A DNA stretch of 64,000 bases, from positions 52,473 to 116,472 of the forward strand of contig NZ_JAINVG010000015.1 in NCBI RefSeq assembly GCF_020400725.1, read 5' to 3'. Of the stretch, positions 47,961-56,571 are shown one piece after another. The notes beneath the pieces were generated by a model, which saw nothing but the letters and a program-made list of their open reading frames with translations, ran no database searches and was not told where the DNA came from. Origin of the DNA: Streptomyces sp. NK15101 (GTDB taxonomy: Bacteria > Actinomycetota > Actinomycetes > Streptomycetales > Streptomycetaceae). The position numbers and the translations under genes are program-made. The number at the start of each line of letters is the position of its first letter. Position 1 is the first letter of the stretch.

Positions 47961-48674
47961 ATGAACGCCGTCGCACGCCCCGATGCCCGCCCCGACCTCC
48001 ACCGCCCCGGCGTCGGCGCCGTCCTCGTCAGCACCTGGAGCGTCGGCACCCCCGAGCGCCAGCGCGCCGCCGTCGAGGCCATCCGGAGGGCCTGGGAGAG
48101 CCGCGAGTGGCCGGACCTCGGCCTGCTCTCGTACAGCGTCTCCGCCGGGACCGACGGGGACACGCTGCTGCACTACTCGCAGTGGACCGAGCAGAAGGCC
48201 TACGACGACTTCGTCCGCACCTACCGCGACGACCGGAACGCCGAGATCGACGCCGCCGTGCCCGGCATCGAGCGGGTGGAGCTCCGCCGCTACGCGCCGA
48301 TCCACCGTTCCGCCGTCCGCGGCGGGACGGGCACCGGCGAGCTGCCGGGGGTCGTCGTGGTCGTCGAGGCCGACTTCGACGGGCCCGGGGCGGGGCGCCG
48401 GGAGGACTGGGTGGACACCGTGTTCACCGCCCTGGACGAGGACGCGGCGAAGCGGCCGGCCTCCGGCGGGATCAGCGCCCAGTTCCACCTGTCCACCGAC
48501 GGCGGCCGGGTCCTGAACTACGCCGAGTGGGAGAGCGAGCAGGCCCACGCGGAGTGGCTGGCGGACGACGCCCGGCTGAGCGAGGCCTGGAAGCGGGTGC
48601 ATCACCACCCGGGACTCGCGGGCAGCCGGGTGCGGCGGTACACGCCCGCGCTCAGTCTGAGCGCGGGCGTGTGA
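47961..48674 (+). CDS. ecaD: Antibiotic biosynthesis monooxygenase-like protein, EcaD-like
   Basis: 237 aa, ATG with GAGGAGAC 6 nt upstream. Two ABM (dimeric alpha/beta barrel) domains in tandem: VGAVLVSTWSVG...YSQWTEQKAYDDFV (residues ~17-100) and GVVVVVEADFDG...NYAEWESEQAHAEWLA (about 128-220). By gene order and by its SoxR operator it corresponds to S. coelicolor SCO1909, named ecaD as a member of the SoxR regulon that responds to redox-active antibiotics (from memory). Probably a quinone-directed monooxygenase. Confidence 0.82.
   Translation: MNAVARPDARPDLHRPGVGAVLVSTWSVGTPERQRAAVEAIRRAWESREWPDLGLLSYSVSAGTDGDTLLHYSQWTEQKAYDDFVRTYRDDRNAEIDAAVPGIERVELRRYAPIHRSAVRGGTGTGELPGVVVVVEADFDGPGAGRREDWVDTVFTALDEDAAKRPASGGISAQFHLSTDGGRVLNYAEWESEQAHAEWLADDARLSEAWKRVHHHPGLAGSRVRRYTPALSLSAGV
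48640..48672. terminator. 15-bp hairpin over the ecaD stop, bidirectional
   Basis: 48640-48654 pairs perfectly with 48658-48672 around GTC. It overlaps the last ecaD codons; a second small GACGGCC/GGCCGTC stem follows toward the convergent gene. Confidence 0.7.
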
Positions 48675-48686
48675 CGGCCCCGGCCG

Positions 48687-50555
48687 TCAGGGGCGGAAGC
48701 GCAGGACCTGCGGGTCGTGGTCGCTGTCCTGGTCGGCGAACTCGGCGTTGATGTGCACGCTGTCGTACTCGAAGTGGTGCACGCCCGGGCTGGTCAGGAT
48801 CTGGTCGAGGACCTGGCTGTTGCCCTGGTAGACGTACGAGTAGCGCTCGCCGGCCGGCAGCGACTTCACGGCCGGGTAGAGCACGCCGCCGTCCGTCAGC
48901 GCCTGCGCCGTGCCGGAGAACTCGAAGTCGTTGATGTCGCCGACCACGAGCACGTCGGCCTGCTTGTCGACCGCGACGATGTCCTTCACGAAGGCGTTGA
49001 CGGCCTGCGCCTGGAGGAGTCGCTTCGCCTCGGAGGAACGGTTCGGCGGCTGGTGGTGCGAGACGATGGACTCGTCGCCGCCCTTCGAGCCGAAGTGGTT
49101 GGCGATCACGAAGACCGTGCGGCCGCGGAAGACGAACTCGCCCGCGAGCGGCTTGCGGCTGGCCTCCCAGGCGGCGTTCGCCGGGTCGATGCGGCCGGGG
49201 GAGAGGGTCAGCGCGGCGCGGCCCTTGGTGCCCGTGACGGCGGTGGCGGTGGTCGCGTCGCCACCGGCGCGGTCCGTGAAGGAGACCCGCTCGGGGTTGA
49301 AGAGGAAGACCTGACGGATGTTGCCGCCGGGCTCGCCGCCGTCCTTGCCGTTCACCGGGTCGATGGAGCGCCACTCGTACGCCGGGCCGCCGGCCGCCAC
49401 GATCGCGTCGGTGAACTTCTTCACCGTCGCGTCGGCGGCGACCGTGCCGTCGTTCTTGGCGCCGTTGTTGTCCTGGATCTCCTCCAGGGCGACGATGTCG
49501 GGCGAGGCGAGGTTCTCGACGACCGCCTTCGCGAGCGCGTCGAACTTCTCCTGCGGGTCGCCCGGGTCGAGGTTCTCCACGTTGTACGTCGCCACGGCCA
49601 GCTCGTTCTTGTGCTGCCTGTCCGTGGTCTCGCGCTCCAGGCCCTCGTCGACGACCGTGCCGAGGGTGCGGGCGGTCAGCGTGTAGCCGCCGAACTGGTT
49701 GAAGTCGAGGGGGCCCTCGGTGGTGCCGGTCAGCCGGTCGCCCACGTTCGCCTTGGGGAAGGGCTGCTGGGCGAGCGGGGTCAGCGACTGGATCTGGAGC
49801 CGACCGGTGTTCTGGGACTCGTACGAGCCGTAGACCGTGCCGCCGCGCAGGTTGGGGTTCTCCCAGGGCTTCACCGTCACCCAGAGCTCCGCGTACGCGT
49901 CGGTGGCGCCGACCACCCGCGAGGAGTCGATCCGGACGTTGGTGCCCTCCAGGGACTCGTAGTAGTCCAGGGCGTACGTCTCGGGGTCCAGGGTCAGGCC
50001 GTTGATCGATCCGCCCGCGGCCGGGTCGCCCTCGGGGGTGTACGCGTCGGGGACCGACCAGCCCGAGATCGTCACCGGGGCCGGGACCGGGTTGCCCTTC
50101 GAGACGACCGTGACGACCGGCTTGGAGATCTGGGTCAGCGACTGGTTGCCCGAGTTCAGGCCGCCGGGGACGTACTCGGTGACCGTGCCGTTCAGGCTGA
50201 CGGCGTCGCCGACGGCGACGGTCGGGACGGAGCTCGTGAAGACGAAGATGCCCTCGCTGGTGGCCGGGTCCGCGTCGGCCTCCGGGTCCTGGATCCAGAA
50301 TCCGCGCGAGCCGTAGGTGCGGACGCCGGTGACGATGCCCGTGACGCCGGTGACCTGCTTGCCGACGAGGGGGGAGACGCGCGTCGTGCCCTGGATGTCG
50401 TGGATGCGGACGCCGGCGGCCGCGCCGTCCGCGGCGGCGGCCTCCGCGGTGGTGATCTCCGCGGCGACGCTCGACGGGCCCGCGAGCAGACCGGCGGCGA
50501 GGGCGGAGGCGACGACGGCGGAGACCGCGGCGAATCTCGGTATGGACGAAGACAT
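48687..50555 (-). CDS. Secreted endonuclease/exonuclease/phosphatase-family nuclease
   Basis: 622 aa. Signal peptide (cleaved near VAAE, residue ~32), an N-terminal OB-like domain as in ExeM/NucH-type nucleases (GVTGIVTGVRTYGSRGFWIQDP), then the EEP domain with ATYNVENL, ALEEIQDNNG, VIANHFGSKG, LVVGDINDFEFSG and a final DQDSDHDPQV, all active-site blocks intact. It probably degrades extracellular DNA or hydrolyses phosphodiesters for phosphate. Convergent with ecaD. Confidence 0.9.
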   Translation of the reverse strand: MSSSIPRFAAVSAVVASALAAGLLAGPSSVAAEITTAEAAAADGAAAGVRIHDIQGTTRVSPLVGKQVTGVTGIVTGVRTYGSRGFWIQDPEADADPATSEGIFVFTSSVPTVAVGDAVSLNGTVTEYVPGGLNSGNQSLTQISKPVVTVVSKGNPVPAPVTISGWSVPDAYTPEGDPAAGGSINGLTLDPETYALDYYESLEGTNVRIDSSRVVGATDAYAELWVTVKPWENPNLRGGTVYGSYESQNTGRLQIQSLTPLAQQPFPKANVGDRLTGTTEGPLDFNQFGGYTLTARTLGTVVDEGLERETTDRQHKNELAVATYNVENLDPGDPQEKFDALAKAVVENLASPDIVALEEIQDNNGAKNDGTVAADATVKKFTDAIVAAGGPAYEWRSIDPVNGKDGGEPGGNIRQVFLFNPERVSFTDRAGGDATTATAVTGTKGRAALTLSPGRIDPANAAWEASRKPLAGEFVFRGRTVFVIANHFGSKGGDESIVSHHQPPNRSSEAKRLLQAQAVNAFVKDIVAVDKQADVLVVGDINDFEFSGTAQALTDGGVLYPAVKSLPAGERYSYVYQGNSQVLDQILTSPGVHHFEYDSVHINAEFADQDSDHDPQVLRFRP

Positions 50556-50605
50556 CAGAGGCTCCGAGGGTGCTTGGAGGAAAGGCAGATGAATCTACGC
50601 GCGTC

Positions 50606-50635
50606 AATCTCTTGTGAGAGCCCCGCACTTGTCAA
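50606..50635 (-). promoter_or_regulatory. Candidate promoter of the secreted nuclease gene
   Basis: Minus-strand TTGACA (50635-50630) with GAGATT after 18 bp (50611-50606). It lies in a locally AT-richer stretch that also has CTCTTG/CAAGAG inverted arms. Confidence 0.35.
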
Positions 50636-50794
50636 GAGTCGACGGGTTGGCAGCTGCTGGCTCGGCTGTCGGTCGTGGTTGGCCGGTGTGTCCCTCGATG
50701 GGGTGAACGGGGGCGGTTCCCGGGATCTTGTGCTCTGCGGCACGGACGATCGGTGGTGGCAGACGGGTTCGATGCGGTCGGGGGAGGGTGGCCG

Positions 50795-52525
50795 GTGGCG
50801 CGCAGGCGCGGCAGGAAGCGGGAGCTGCGGGCCGTCGCGGCCCCGTTCACGGTTTCCGCGCCCACCGGGGCCCGTATCCGGGACCGGCTGCGGGTGAGTG
50901 CGGGTGAGGCGGAGGTGCTGCGGCTCGTCGGTGAGCACCTGGGCCGGCACCAGCGGGCCGATCTCGCCCAGCGCATCGGCCTTGGCAGGGTCGCGGCGAA
51001 GGACAATCGGCGCGCACCGCGAAAGAAGTCCCTCACGGCCGTCTCCTCCTCCCGTTGGGCCGGGGCCATGACCCGTGCCTCGGAGGACCAATACCAGCTT
51101 TCGGTCCGGGCCCTGTTCAATGAGAGGTCCTCCCTGCGCCGTGCCGTGCGCACCGTGGAGAAGCGGCTCGCGGTGCCGTGCGGGCAGCGCTCGAAGTCCC
51201 GTGCGCGAGGTTATTCCACCCAAGCCGAACGCTTCGAGAAGCAGCGCCGCCTCCAGGTCCTCACCGGCCGACTTGCGGGCGTCGAGCAGCGCATCGAAGC
51301 CGGGCGCCCTACGATCACGGCCGGGGGTCGGCGCCTGCTGAAGACCCGCCACAACCTGGCCGACGCCCGGCTCACCGAGGCGGAGTGGCGGCAGCGGTGG
51401 GACGCCGCCCGTCTGTTCCTGACCGCCGACGGCGAATCCGGCGCCCCGCACGGCAACTACACCATCACCGTCGCGCCGGAGACCGGCGAGGTGTCGATGG
51501 TGCTGCCCGAGCCGCTGCGGCATCTGGCGAACGCCCCCAGGGGCCGCTACGAGCTGTCGTGCCCCGTGCGGTTCTCGCACCGGCGGGAGGAGTGGCTGGA
51601 CCGGGCCACCGCGAACCGGGCCGTGCGGTACGACATCGTGCACGATCCGGTGCGCGGCCGCTGGTACCTCGACGCCTCCTGGGCCGTCGAGGCGGCCGTG
51701 CTGCCCACGCCGGAGGAGATCCGGTCCCGCGGCGAACGTCTCCTCGGCGTCGACCTCAACGCCGAACACCTCGCCGCGTACGTCCTCGACCCGCACGGCA
51801 ACCCCGTCGGCGAACCCATCACCGTGCCGATCGCCGTCGAGGGACCGGCGTCCCAGCGGGACGGCCGTCTGCGGGCCGCGATCAGCCGGCTCCTCGCCGT
51901 TGCCCGTGCGCATCACTGCACGGGCATCGCGATCGAGGACCTGGGCTTCGGCGACGCCCGCGCCACCGGCCGGGAGACCATGGGGCGCGGCGGGCGCGGG
52001 AAGAAGTTCCGCCGCACCGTCGCCGCCATCCCCACCGCCCGCTTCCGGGAGCGGCTGCGCTCTATGGCCTTTCACGCCGGACTCGTGGTGATCGCGGTCG
52101 ATCCGGCGTACACCAGCGTCTGGGGCGGGCGGTACTGGAAGGCCCCGCTCCAGCAGAACAACCGGCAGGCCACCGTCACCGGGCACCACGGTGCCTCGGT
52201 GGCCATCGGACGACGCGCCCTGGGGCACCGAGTGCGGCGTCGGCCAGGTGTGACCGTCCACGACCGGAGGATCGTGGCACGGAGAGCTACCGGCCAGGCC
52301 GCACTCGTCCCCAGGGCACGTGGGGCCGCGAGCCCACCCAGGACGGCGAGCACGCCACACGGAGGCGGCAAGACTCGACCGTGCCGAGGTGACCAGCTCG
52401 CGCTGTTCCCCGACCTCGAAGACCGTTCGCGAGGTCACCGGGCCCTCACCGGCCCGGCTTCGTGCGTGCTGCCGACACCGGCTGACAACGCCAAGAACGG
52501 TGTACGAAGGCTGACGGATCCGTGA
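50795..52525 (+). CDS. Solitary TnpB-like protein with altered RuvC site
   Basis: 576 aa from the GTG at 50795, which has GGGGGAGG 6 nt upstream (an earlier GTG at 50675 is open but lacks a ribosome site). Architecture of IS605/IS1341 TnpB proteins, the RNA-guided ancestors of Cas12: a basic N-terminal region, a helical middle, a beta-rich wedge-like part (NYTITVAPETGEVSMVLPEPL), then RuvC. RuvC-I Asp is at about residue 320 (LLGVDLNAEH) and RuvC-II Glu at about 381 (IAIEDLGF). The usual CxxC...CxxC zinc ribbon is absent, and where RuvC-III normally has D-x-N-A-A there is HHGASVAIGRR (His at ~464-465); a displaced Asp is at ~436 (AVDPAYTS). The last ~100 residues are Arg/Pro-rich. No tnpA and no clear element ends are near. 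Similar solitary proteins occur in streptomycetes as TnpB-related proteins of unknown role. Confidence 0.78.
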   Translation: MARRRGRKRELRAVAAPFTVSAPTGARIRDRLRVSAGEAEVLRLVGEHLGRHQRADLAQRIGLGRVAAKDNRRAPRKKSLTAVSSSRWAGAMTRASEDQYQLSVRALFNERSSLRRAVRTVEKRLAVPCGQRSKSRARGYSTQAERFEKQRRLQVLTGRLAGVEQRIEAGRPTITAGGRRLLKTRHNLADARLTEAEWRQRWDAARLFLTADGESGAPHGNYTITVAPETGEVSMVLPEPLRHLANAPRGRYELSCPVRFSHRREEWLDRATANRAVRYDIVHDPVRGRWYLDASWAVEAAVLPTPEEIRSRGERLLGVDLNAEHLAAYVLDPHGNPVGEPITVPIAVEGPASQRDGRLRAAISRLLAVARAHHCTGIAIEDLGFGDARATGRETMGRGGRGKKFRRTVAAIPTARFRERLRSMAFHAGLVVIAVDPAYTSVWGGRYWKAPLQQNNRQATVTGHHGASVAIGRRALGHRVRRRPGVTVHDRRIVARRATGQAALVPRARGAASPPRTASTPHGGGKTRPCRGDQLALFPDLEDRSRGHRALTGPASCVLPTPADNAKNGVRRLTDP

Positions 52526-52619
52526 ACCGACGGGCGGGGTCCCGGATGCGTCTACCCTGAGGACGCTCGATGAGCCCCTCATCCCCTTCACCCACGCACG
52601 CGTCGAGGAGACCCCCCAG

Positions 52620-54074
52620 ATGTCAGCGGAGCACCCCACCCTTCCCCCCGTTCGGCTGCCTGCGGACGCGGAGCTGGCGCGGGACGCCCTGGCCGCACCC
52701 CTTCTCGCCCAGGCGGTACGGCTCGCCCGCTGGGCCGGACCCGCGACCCGGGTCGACGCGGGCGGCGATCTCGTCGACGAACAACTCCCCGAGGCCGCCG
52801 AAGTGCTGGGCCTCGCCGACGACGAGGACGGCGAGACCTGGGCCGGCGACGCCTGGCGGCTCGCCGTCGACACCGGCCTCGTCACCGTCGAGGACGGCGA
52901 GGAGGGCGAGGACGCCGACCTCCCCGGCCGGGCCGGCCCCGGCGAGAACCTCGCGCTGGTCACGGGCGGTTCGCCCCAGGACGTCCTCGGACTCTGGCTG
53001 GACGGCTTCGACGCCGTCTTCGCCGACGCCGTCGCGCCCGTCCTCGACGACCTGGACGCGATCCTCGGCGAGGACGGCGAGATCGACATCGAGGCGCTCG
53101 ACTGGGACCCCGAGGCCGAGGCCGAGTTCCTGGAGGGCGTCCTCGGCAACCTCTACCTGCTGACCGTCAGCGAGGGCGGAGCCGGCGAGGGTCCCGTGCC
53201 GCTGCCCGCGCTCGCCGCGTCGATGGTCGTCCCCGACGACATGGGCGAGCCCACCGACGACGTCCTGGAGCAGGTCTCGGACGCGATGATGCGGCTCGAC
53301 GAGCAGTTCCGGCTGCTCGAACCGATCGGGCTCGTCGAGTACCAGCCCGTCGACGAGGCCCTCATGGCCGAGGAGGGCGAGGAGCCCGCGCCGCCCGTCG
53401 ACGACGAGGACGTCACCCGCTACGGCATGGTCCGGCTCACCCCGCTCGGGCTCTACGGCGTCCGGACCAGGATGCTGGAGGCCGGCGTGGACGCGCCCGC
53501 CGTCGGCGACCTGACGGAGAAGGACGCCGACGCGCTCCTCGACGGGATCGCCGGCTACCCGGCGGCCGCCGCCCGCGAGGAGACCGCCGCGTGGCTGGCC
53601 GGCCGCGACGCGCTCGGCGCCGCCCGCGAACTGCTGCACGCCGCCCGGGGCGCCGACGCCGGCTCCCCGCTCCGCCGCCTCCACTGCCAGCAGACGCTCT
53701 CCCTCGTGGGCGCCGAGGCGGAGCCCGCCGTCCGGGAGGTCCTGGACGACGCGGAACTCGGCGGCCTCGCCCGGGTCTGGCTTGCGGAGCGCGGCGCGGC
53801 GGACGTGCCCGCGCCGCCGGAGTCGATGATCTTCTGGCTGGCGATCGACACGATCGCGGCCCAGCTCTCCTCGGACGGCTACCTCCAGGAGCTCCAGGAG
53901 CTGATCGAGGGCCTGACCGGCCGCCACAGCGGTTTCTTCGAGGCGGCCTGGCGGGTGGAGCACCCGGCCACGGCGGAGGTCCTGGAGGCGATGGGCCGCC
54001 TGCACCGGGACAAGGCGTCGGCGAAGGAGGCCCGCAAGGCCGCCTTCAAGGCCCGCTCCCGCTCGGGCTCCTGA
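52620..54074 (+). CDS. Acidic conserved protein of unknown function
   Basis: 484 aa, ATG with GAGGAG 8-9 nt upstream. No family I recognise. Strongly acidic (DDEDGE, EDGEEGEDADLP, EEGEEPAPPVDDEDV), with an N-terminal ~180-residue domain, a central winged-helix-like stretch (RYGMVRLTPLGLYGVRTRM, residues ~265-290) and a C-terminal HEAT-like helical part (LRRLHCQQTLSLVGAEAEPAVREVL...). Basic only at the very end (KEARKAAFKARSRSGS). No TM. Perhaps a scaffold or regulator. Confidence 0.72.
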   Translation: MSAEHPTLPPVRLPADAELARDALAAPLLAQAVRLARWAGPATRVDAGGDLVDEQLPEAAEVLGLADDEDGETWAGDAWRLAVDTGLVTVEDGEEGEDADLPGRAGPGENLALVTGGSPQDVLGLWLDGFDAVFADAVAPVLDDLDAILGEDGEIDIEALDWDPEAEAEFLEGVLGNLYLLTVSEGGAGEGPVPLPALAASMVVPDDMGEPTDDVLEQVSDAMMRLDEQFRLLEPIGLVEYQPVDEALMAEEGEEPAPPVDDEDVTRYGMVRLTPLGLYGVRTRMLEAGVDAPAVGDLTEKDADALLDGIAGYPAAAAREETAAWLAGRDALGAARELLHAARGADAGSPLRRLHCQQTLSLVGAEAEPAVREVLDDAELGGLARVWLAERGAADVPAPPESMIFWLAIDTIAAQLSSDGYLQELQELIEGLTGRHSGFFEAAWRVEHPATAEVLEAMGRLHRDKASAKEARKAAFKARSRSGS

Positions 54075-54082
54075 CCCGGGGC

Positions 54083-54123
54083 CACGGAAAGGGGCGCCCC
54101 CGCGCGGGACGCCCCTTTCGTGG
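54083..54123 (+). terminator. Hairpin after the acidic protein gene
   Basis: 54083-54096 pairs with 54110-54123 (one bulge), the 3' arm containing CCCCTTTCG. A similar GCGCTCCGCGCGGGA motif recurs just downstream (54124-54165). Confidence 0.75.
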
Positions 54124-54232
54124 CGCTCCGCGCGGGACACCCCCTTCCAAGGCGCTCCGCGCGGATGTCCGGAAAGCGGCGCCGGGGGAGCAAGGCGCGG
54201 GGCGTGGTGCCCCGTCAGGGCGGCCCTGTGGT

Positions 54233-54265
54233 GTTCCCGTGGTGTTCAGGCGGTGTTCGTAGCGG
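54233..54265 (+). promoter_or_regulatory. PHO-box-like triple 11-bp direct repeat
   Basis: GTTC recurs at 54233, 54244 and 54255, exactly 11 bp apart, in units GTTCCCGTGGT, GTTCAGGCGGT, GTTCGTAGCGG. Streptomyces PhoP binds 11-bp direct-repeat units beginning G(G/T)TCA. The spacing is exact while the inner positions match only partly. It ends 53 bp before the phosphatase start. Confidence 0.6.
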
Positions 54266-54317
54266 CGCGGGAGGGTAGCGGCGCGAGATCCGGCCATCAC
54301 AGGGAGAACCCACCACC

Positions 54318-55742
54318 ATGCCGCTCAACCGCAGAGAGTTCACCAAGCAGTCCGCCGTCGCCGGCGCGGGCCTCGCCCTCACCGGAGCCGTCGGGGCCCT
54401 CGCCACCGCGCCCGAGGCGCTCGCGTCCGACGAGCCGGAGGCGTACGGCGCGGGCCACGATCACGGGCGGACGCTCGGGTACGGCCCGCTGGTCGCCGAC
54501 CCCGACGGGATCCTCGCCCTGCCCGAGGGCTTCTCGTACCGCGTCATCACCCACAGCGGCGTGACGCGCCTGGAGTCCGGCGAGTTCACGCCCTCCAACC
54601 ACGACGGCACCGCCGCCTTCGCCGGACCGCGCGGCACCACGTACCTCGTCAACAACCACGAGCTCAAGGGCCCCCGCGGCAAGTGGGAGCACCCCGTCCC
54701 GCTCACCGAGGGGCTCGTCTACGACCCGGCCGCGGCCGGCGGCTGCACGGTCGTCGAGGTGCACCGCGACGGCACCGTCGCCGAGTGGGTCGGCATCGCC
54801 GGCACCTCCACCAACTGCGCGGGCGGCCGCACCGCCTGGGGCACCTGGCTGACCGGCGAGGAGACCGAGGACCTGGCCGGCAAGAACGGCATGACCAAGG
54901 ACCACGGCTACGTCTTCGAGGTCGACCCGTACGACCGCCGCGCCAACCTCGCCCCGAAGCCGGTCAAGGCCTTCGGCCGCTACGCCCACGAGGCCGTCGT
55001 CGTCGACCCCAAGCGCGGCCACGCCTACCTGACCGAGGACGCCTCCGGCCCCAACGGGCTGTTCTTCCGCTGGGTGCCGCCGCAGGGCTTCGAGCACGGC
55101 CGCGGCAAGCTCCGCGCCCTGGCCGACGACGCCGGTGTGCTCCAGGCCTTCAGGTGCATCGACTCCTCCGGCCGCTTCGTGGACGACCTGTCCCGCGCCA
55201 CCCGGATCGGCACCGTCTACGGCGTCGACTGGGTCGACGTCCCCGACCGCGACGCCCGCACCACCCCCGTCCGCAAGCAGTTCACGGACGGCCAGGTCAC
55301 CCGCGCCCGCAAGCTGGAGGGCATGTGGTGGGCCGACGGCGGCGCCTACGTCGTCTCCTCCTACGCGCGCGAGGAGAGCCCCGGCACCGCGCACGACGGT
55401 CAGGTCTGGTTCTACGACCCCAAGCGCCGCACCCTCACCCTCAAGGTGCTCCTCGGGGTGAACGCGGCCCCGGACGAGGACGGCGCCTTCGACGGCCCCG
55501 ACAACATCACCGTCTCCCCGTACGGCGGGCTCGTCATCGCCGAGGACGGCGAGGGCGTCCAGCACCTCTTCGGCGCGACCGACTCGGGCCGCACCTACCC
55601 CATCGCACGCAACGACCTCAACGACAGCGAGTTCACGGGCGTCGTCTTCTCGCCCGACGGCGACACGCTGTTCGCCTGCATCCAGAGTCCGGGCATCATG
55701 GTCGCGATCACCGGTCCCTGGCGCCGCCAGCCCCGCCGCTGA
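54318..55742 (+). CDS. Tat-exported PhoX-like phosphatase (DUF839)
   Basis: 474 aa, ATG with AGGGAG 11 nt upstream. Twin-arginine signal NRREFTKQSAVAGAGLAL, then the DUF839/PhoX beta-propeller region: NHDGTAAFAGPRGTTYLVNNHE, GGRTAWGTWLTGEETE, AFGRYAHEAVVVDP, YLTEDASGPNGLFFRW, FDGPDNITVSPYGGLVIAEDG. PhoX enzymes are Ca/Fe alkaline phosphatases for phosphate scavenging. By order and the PHO-like box it is probably the counterpart of S. coelicolor SCO1906, which I recall as phoC; the symbol is left blank because that is memory only. Confidence 0.87.
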   Translation: MPLNRREFTKQSAVAGAGLALTGAVGALATAPEALASDEPEAYGAGHDHGRTLGYGPLVADPDGILALPEGFSYRVITHSGVTRLESGEFTPSNHDGTAAFAGPRGTTYLVNNHELKGPRGKWEHPVPLTEGLVYDPAAAGGCTVVEVHRDGTVAEWVGIAGTSTNCAGGRTAWGTWLTGEETEDLAGKNGMTKDHGYVFEVDPYDRRANLAPKPVKAFGRYAHEAVVVDPKRGHAYLTEDASGPNGLFFRWVPPQGFEHGRGKLRALADDAGVLQAFRCIDSSGRFVDDLSRATRIGTVYGVDWVDVPDRDARTTPVRKQFTDGQVTRARKLEGMWWADGGAYVVSSYAREESPGTAHDGQVWFYDPKRRTLTLKVLLGVNAAPDEDGAFDGPDNITVSPYGGLVIAEDGEGVQHLFGATDSGRTYPIARNDLNDSEFTGVVFSPDGDTLFACIQSPGIMVAITGPWRRQPRR

Positions 55743-55770
55743 CGCCGGAACCGATCTCTGGCCGGACCCG

Positions 55771-55797
55771 TGGACCGACATCTAACATGTCAGTCCA
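55771..55797. promoter_or_regulatory. Large inverted repeat over the gntR -10 and start codon
   Basis: TGGAC-C-GACAT (55771-55781), centre CTAAC, then ATGTC-A-GTCCA (55787-55797): 10 of 11 positions pair. It contains a -10-like TAACAT (55783-55788) 8 nt before the ATG at 55797. A dimer of the GntR protein bound here would block its own, probably leaderless, transcript. Confidence 0.7.
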
Positions 55798-56525
55798 TGG
55801 ACGCACTGCGGCCCGTGGGCCGGACCCTGCTGCGTGACCGGGCGTACGAGGCGCTGCGCGAGGCCATCGTCCGCGGCGACCTCGCCCCCGGCTCCCCGCT
55901 GAAGGACGCCGATCTCGCCGAACGGCTCGGGCTCTCGCGCGCACCCGTGCGCGAGGCCCTGGCCCGGCTCGGCGACGAGGGGCTCGTCGAGTCCAAGCCG
56001 CAGAGCTACACCCGGGTCACCCGGCCGGTCAGCAGGGTCGTCCGGGACGCCGCCTCGGTGGTGCGGGTGATGCACGAGCTCGCCGCCAGGACCGGGGTGC
56101 CGCTGCTCGGCCCCGAGGGCATCCGGACCATGCGCGAGGCCAACGAGCGCTTCGCGGCGGCCGTCCGCTCCTCCGACGTGGAGGCCGCCCTGAACGCCGA
56201 CGACGAGCTCCACCAGGTCCTCGTCGTCGCCAGCGGCAACCACGCGGCCGCCGCCACGATCGCGCGGTACACCCCTCTGATCCGCCGCGTCGAGCGGCGC
56301 CTCTTCGGCGATGCCGGGAGCTGCGGATCGGCCGAGCTGCACGCCCGGCTCATCGAGGCGTGCGAGGCGGGGGACGCGGAGGAGGCGGTGCGGGTCACCA
56401 CGGAGATCTGGGCCGCGCTCGAACAGCTCGCGGACGACGCCATCGAGGTGGCCGAGGTGACCGGCATCCCCGCGCCCCCGCCCGCCGGCGCCCCAGCCCC
56501 GGGGAGCCCGCCGCCCGTCCCGTAG
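55797..56525 (+). CDS. GntR-family (FCD-type) regulator next to ACC deaminase
   Basis: 242 aa. N-terminal w[54 protein letters not shown]-terminal FCD-like ligand domain with [17 protein letters not shown]. The tail is Pro/Ala-rich. It lies 46 bp before acdS on the same strand, so it probably controls ACC deaminase and itself. In other bacteria acdS is usually controlled by the Lrp-type AcdR, so a GntR here is a different wiring. Confidence 0.88.
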   Translation: MDALRPVGRTLLRDRAYEALREAIVRGDLAPGSPLKDADLAERLGLSRAPVREALARLGDEGLVESKPQSYTRVTRPVSRVVRDAASVVRVMHELAARTGVPLLGPEGIRTMREANERFAAAVRSSDVEAALNADDELHQVLVVASGNHAAAATIARYTPLIRRVERRLFGDAGSCGSAELHARLIEACEAGDAEEAVRVTTEIWAALEQLADDAIEVAEVTGIPAPPPAGAPAPGSPPPVP

Positions 56526-56571
56526 AGCGTCCAGGACCGTCGACCCGTCGCCGCATCCACCGGGAGCCGCT

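Noticed and set aside
50570..52620. Complete IS605/IS1341 insertion sequence
   Set aside because: No tnpA and no convincing left/right end hairpins or target signature; only the tnpB-like gene can be supported.
50555..53149. 864-codon minus-strand frame over the TnpB-like gene
   Set aside because: No motif or ribosome site; plus-strand reading shows RuvC blocks and an RBS.
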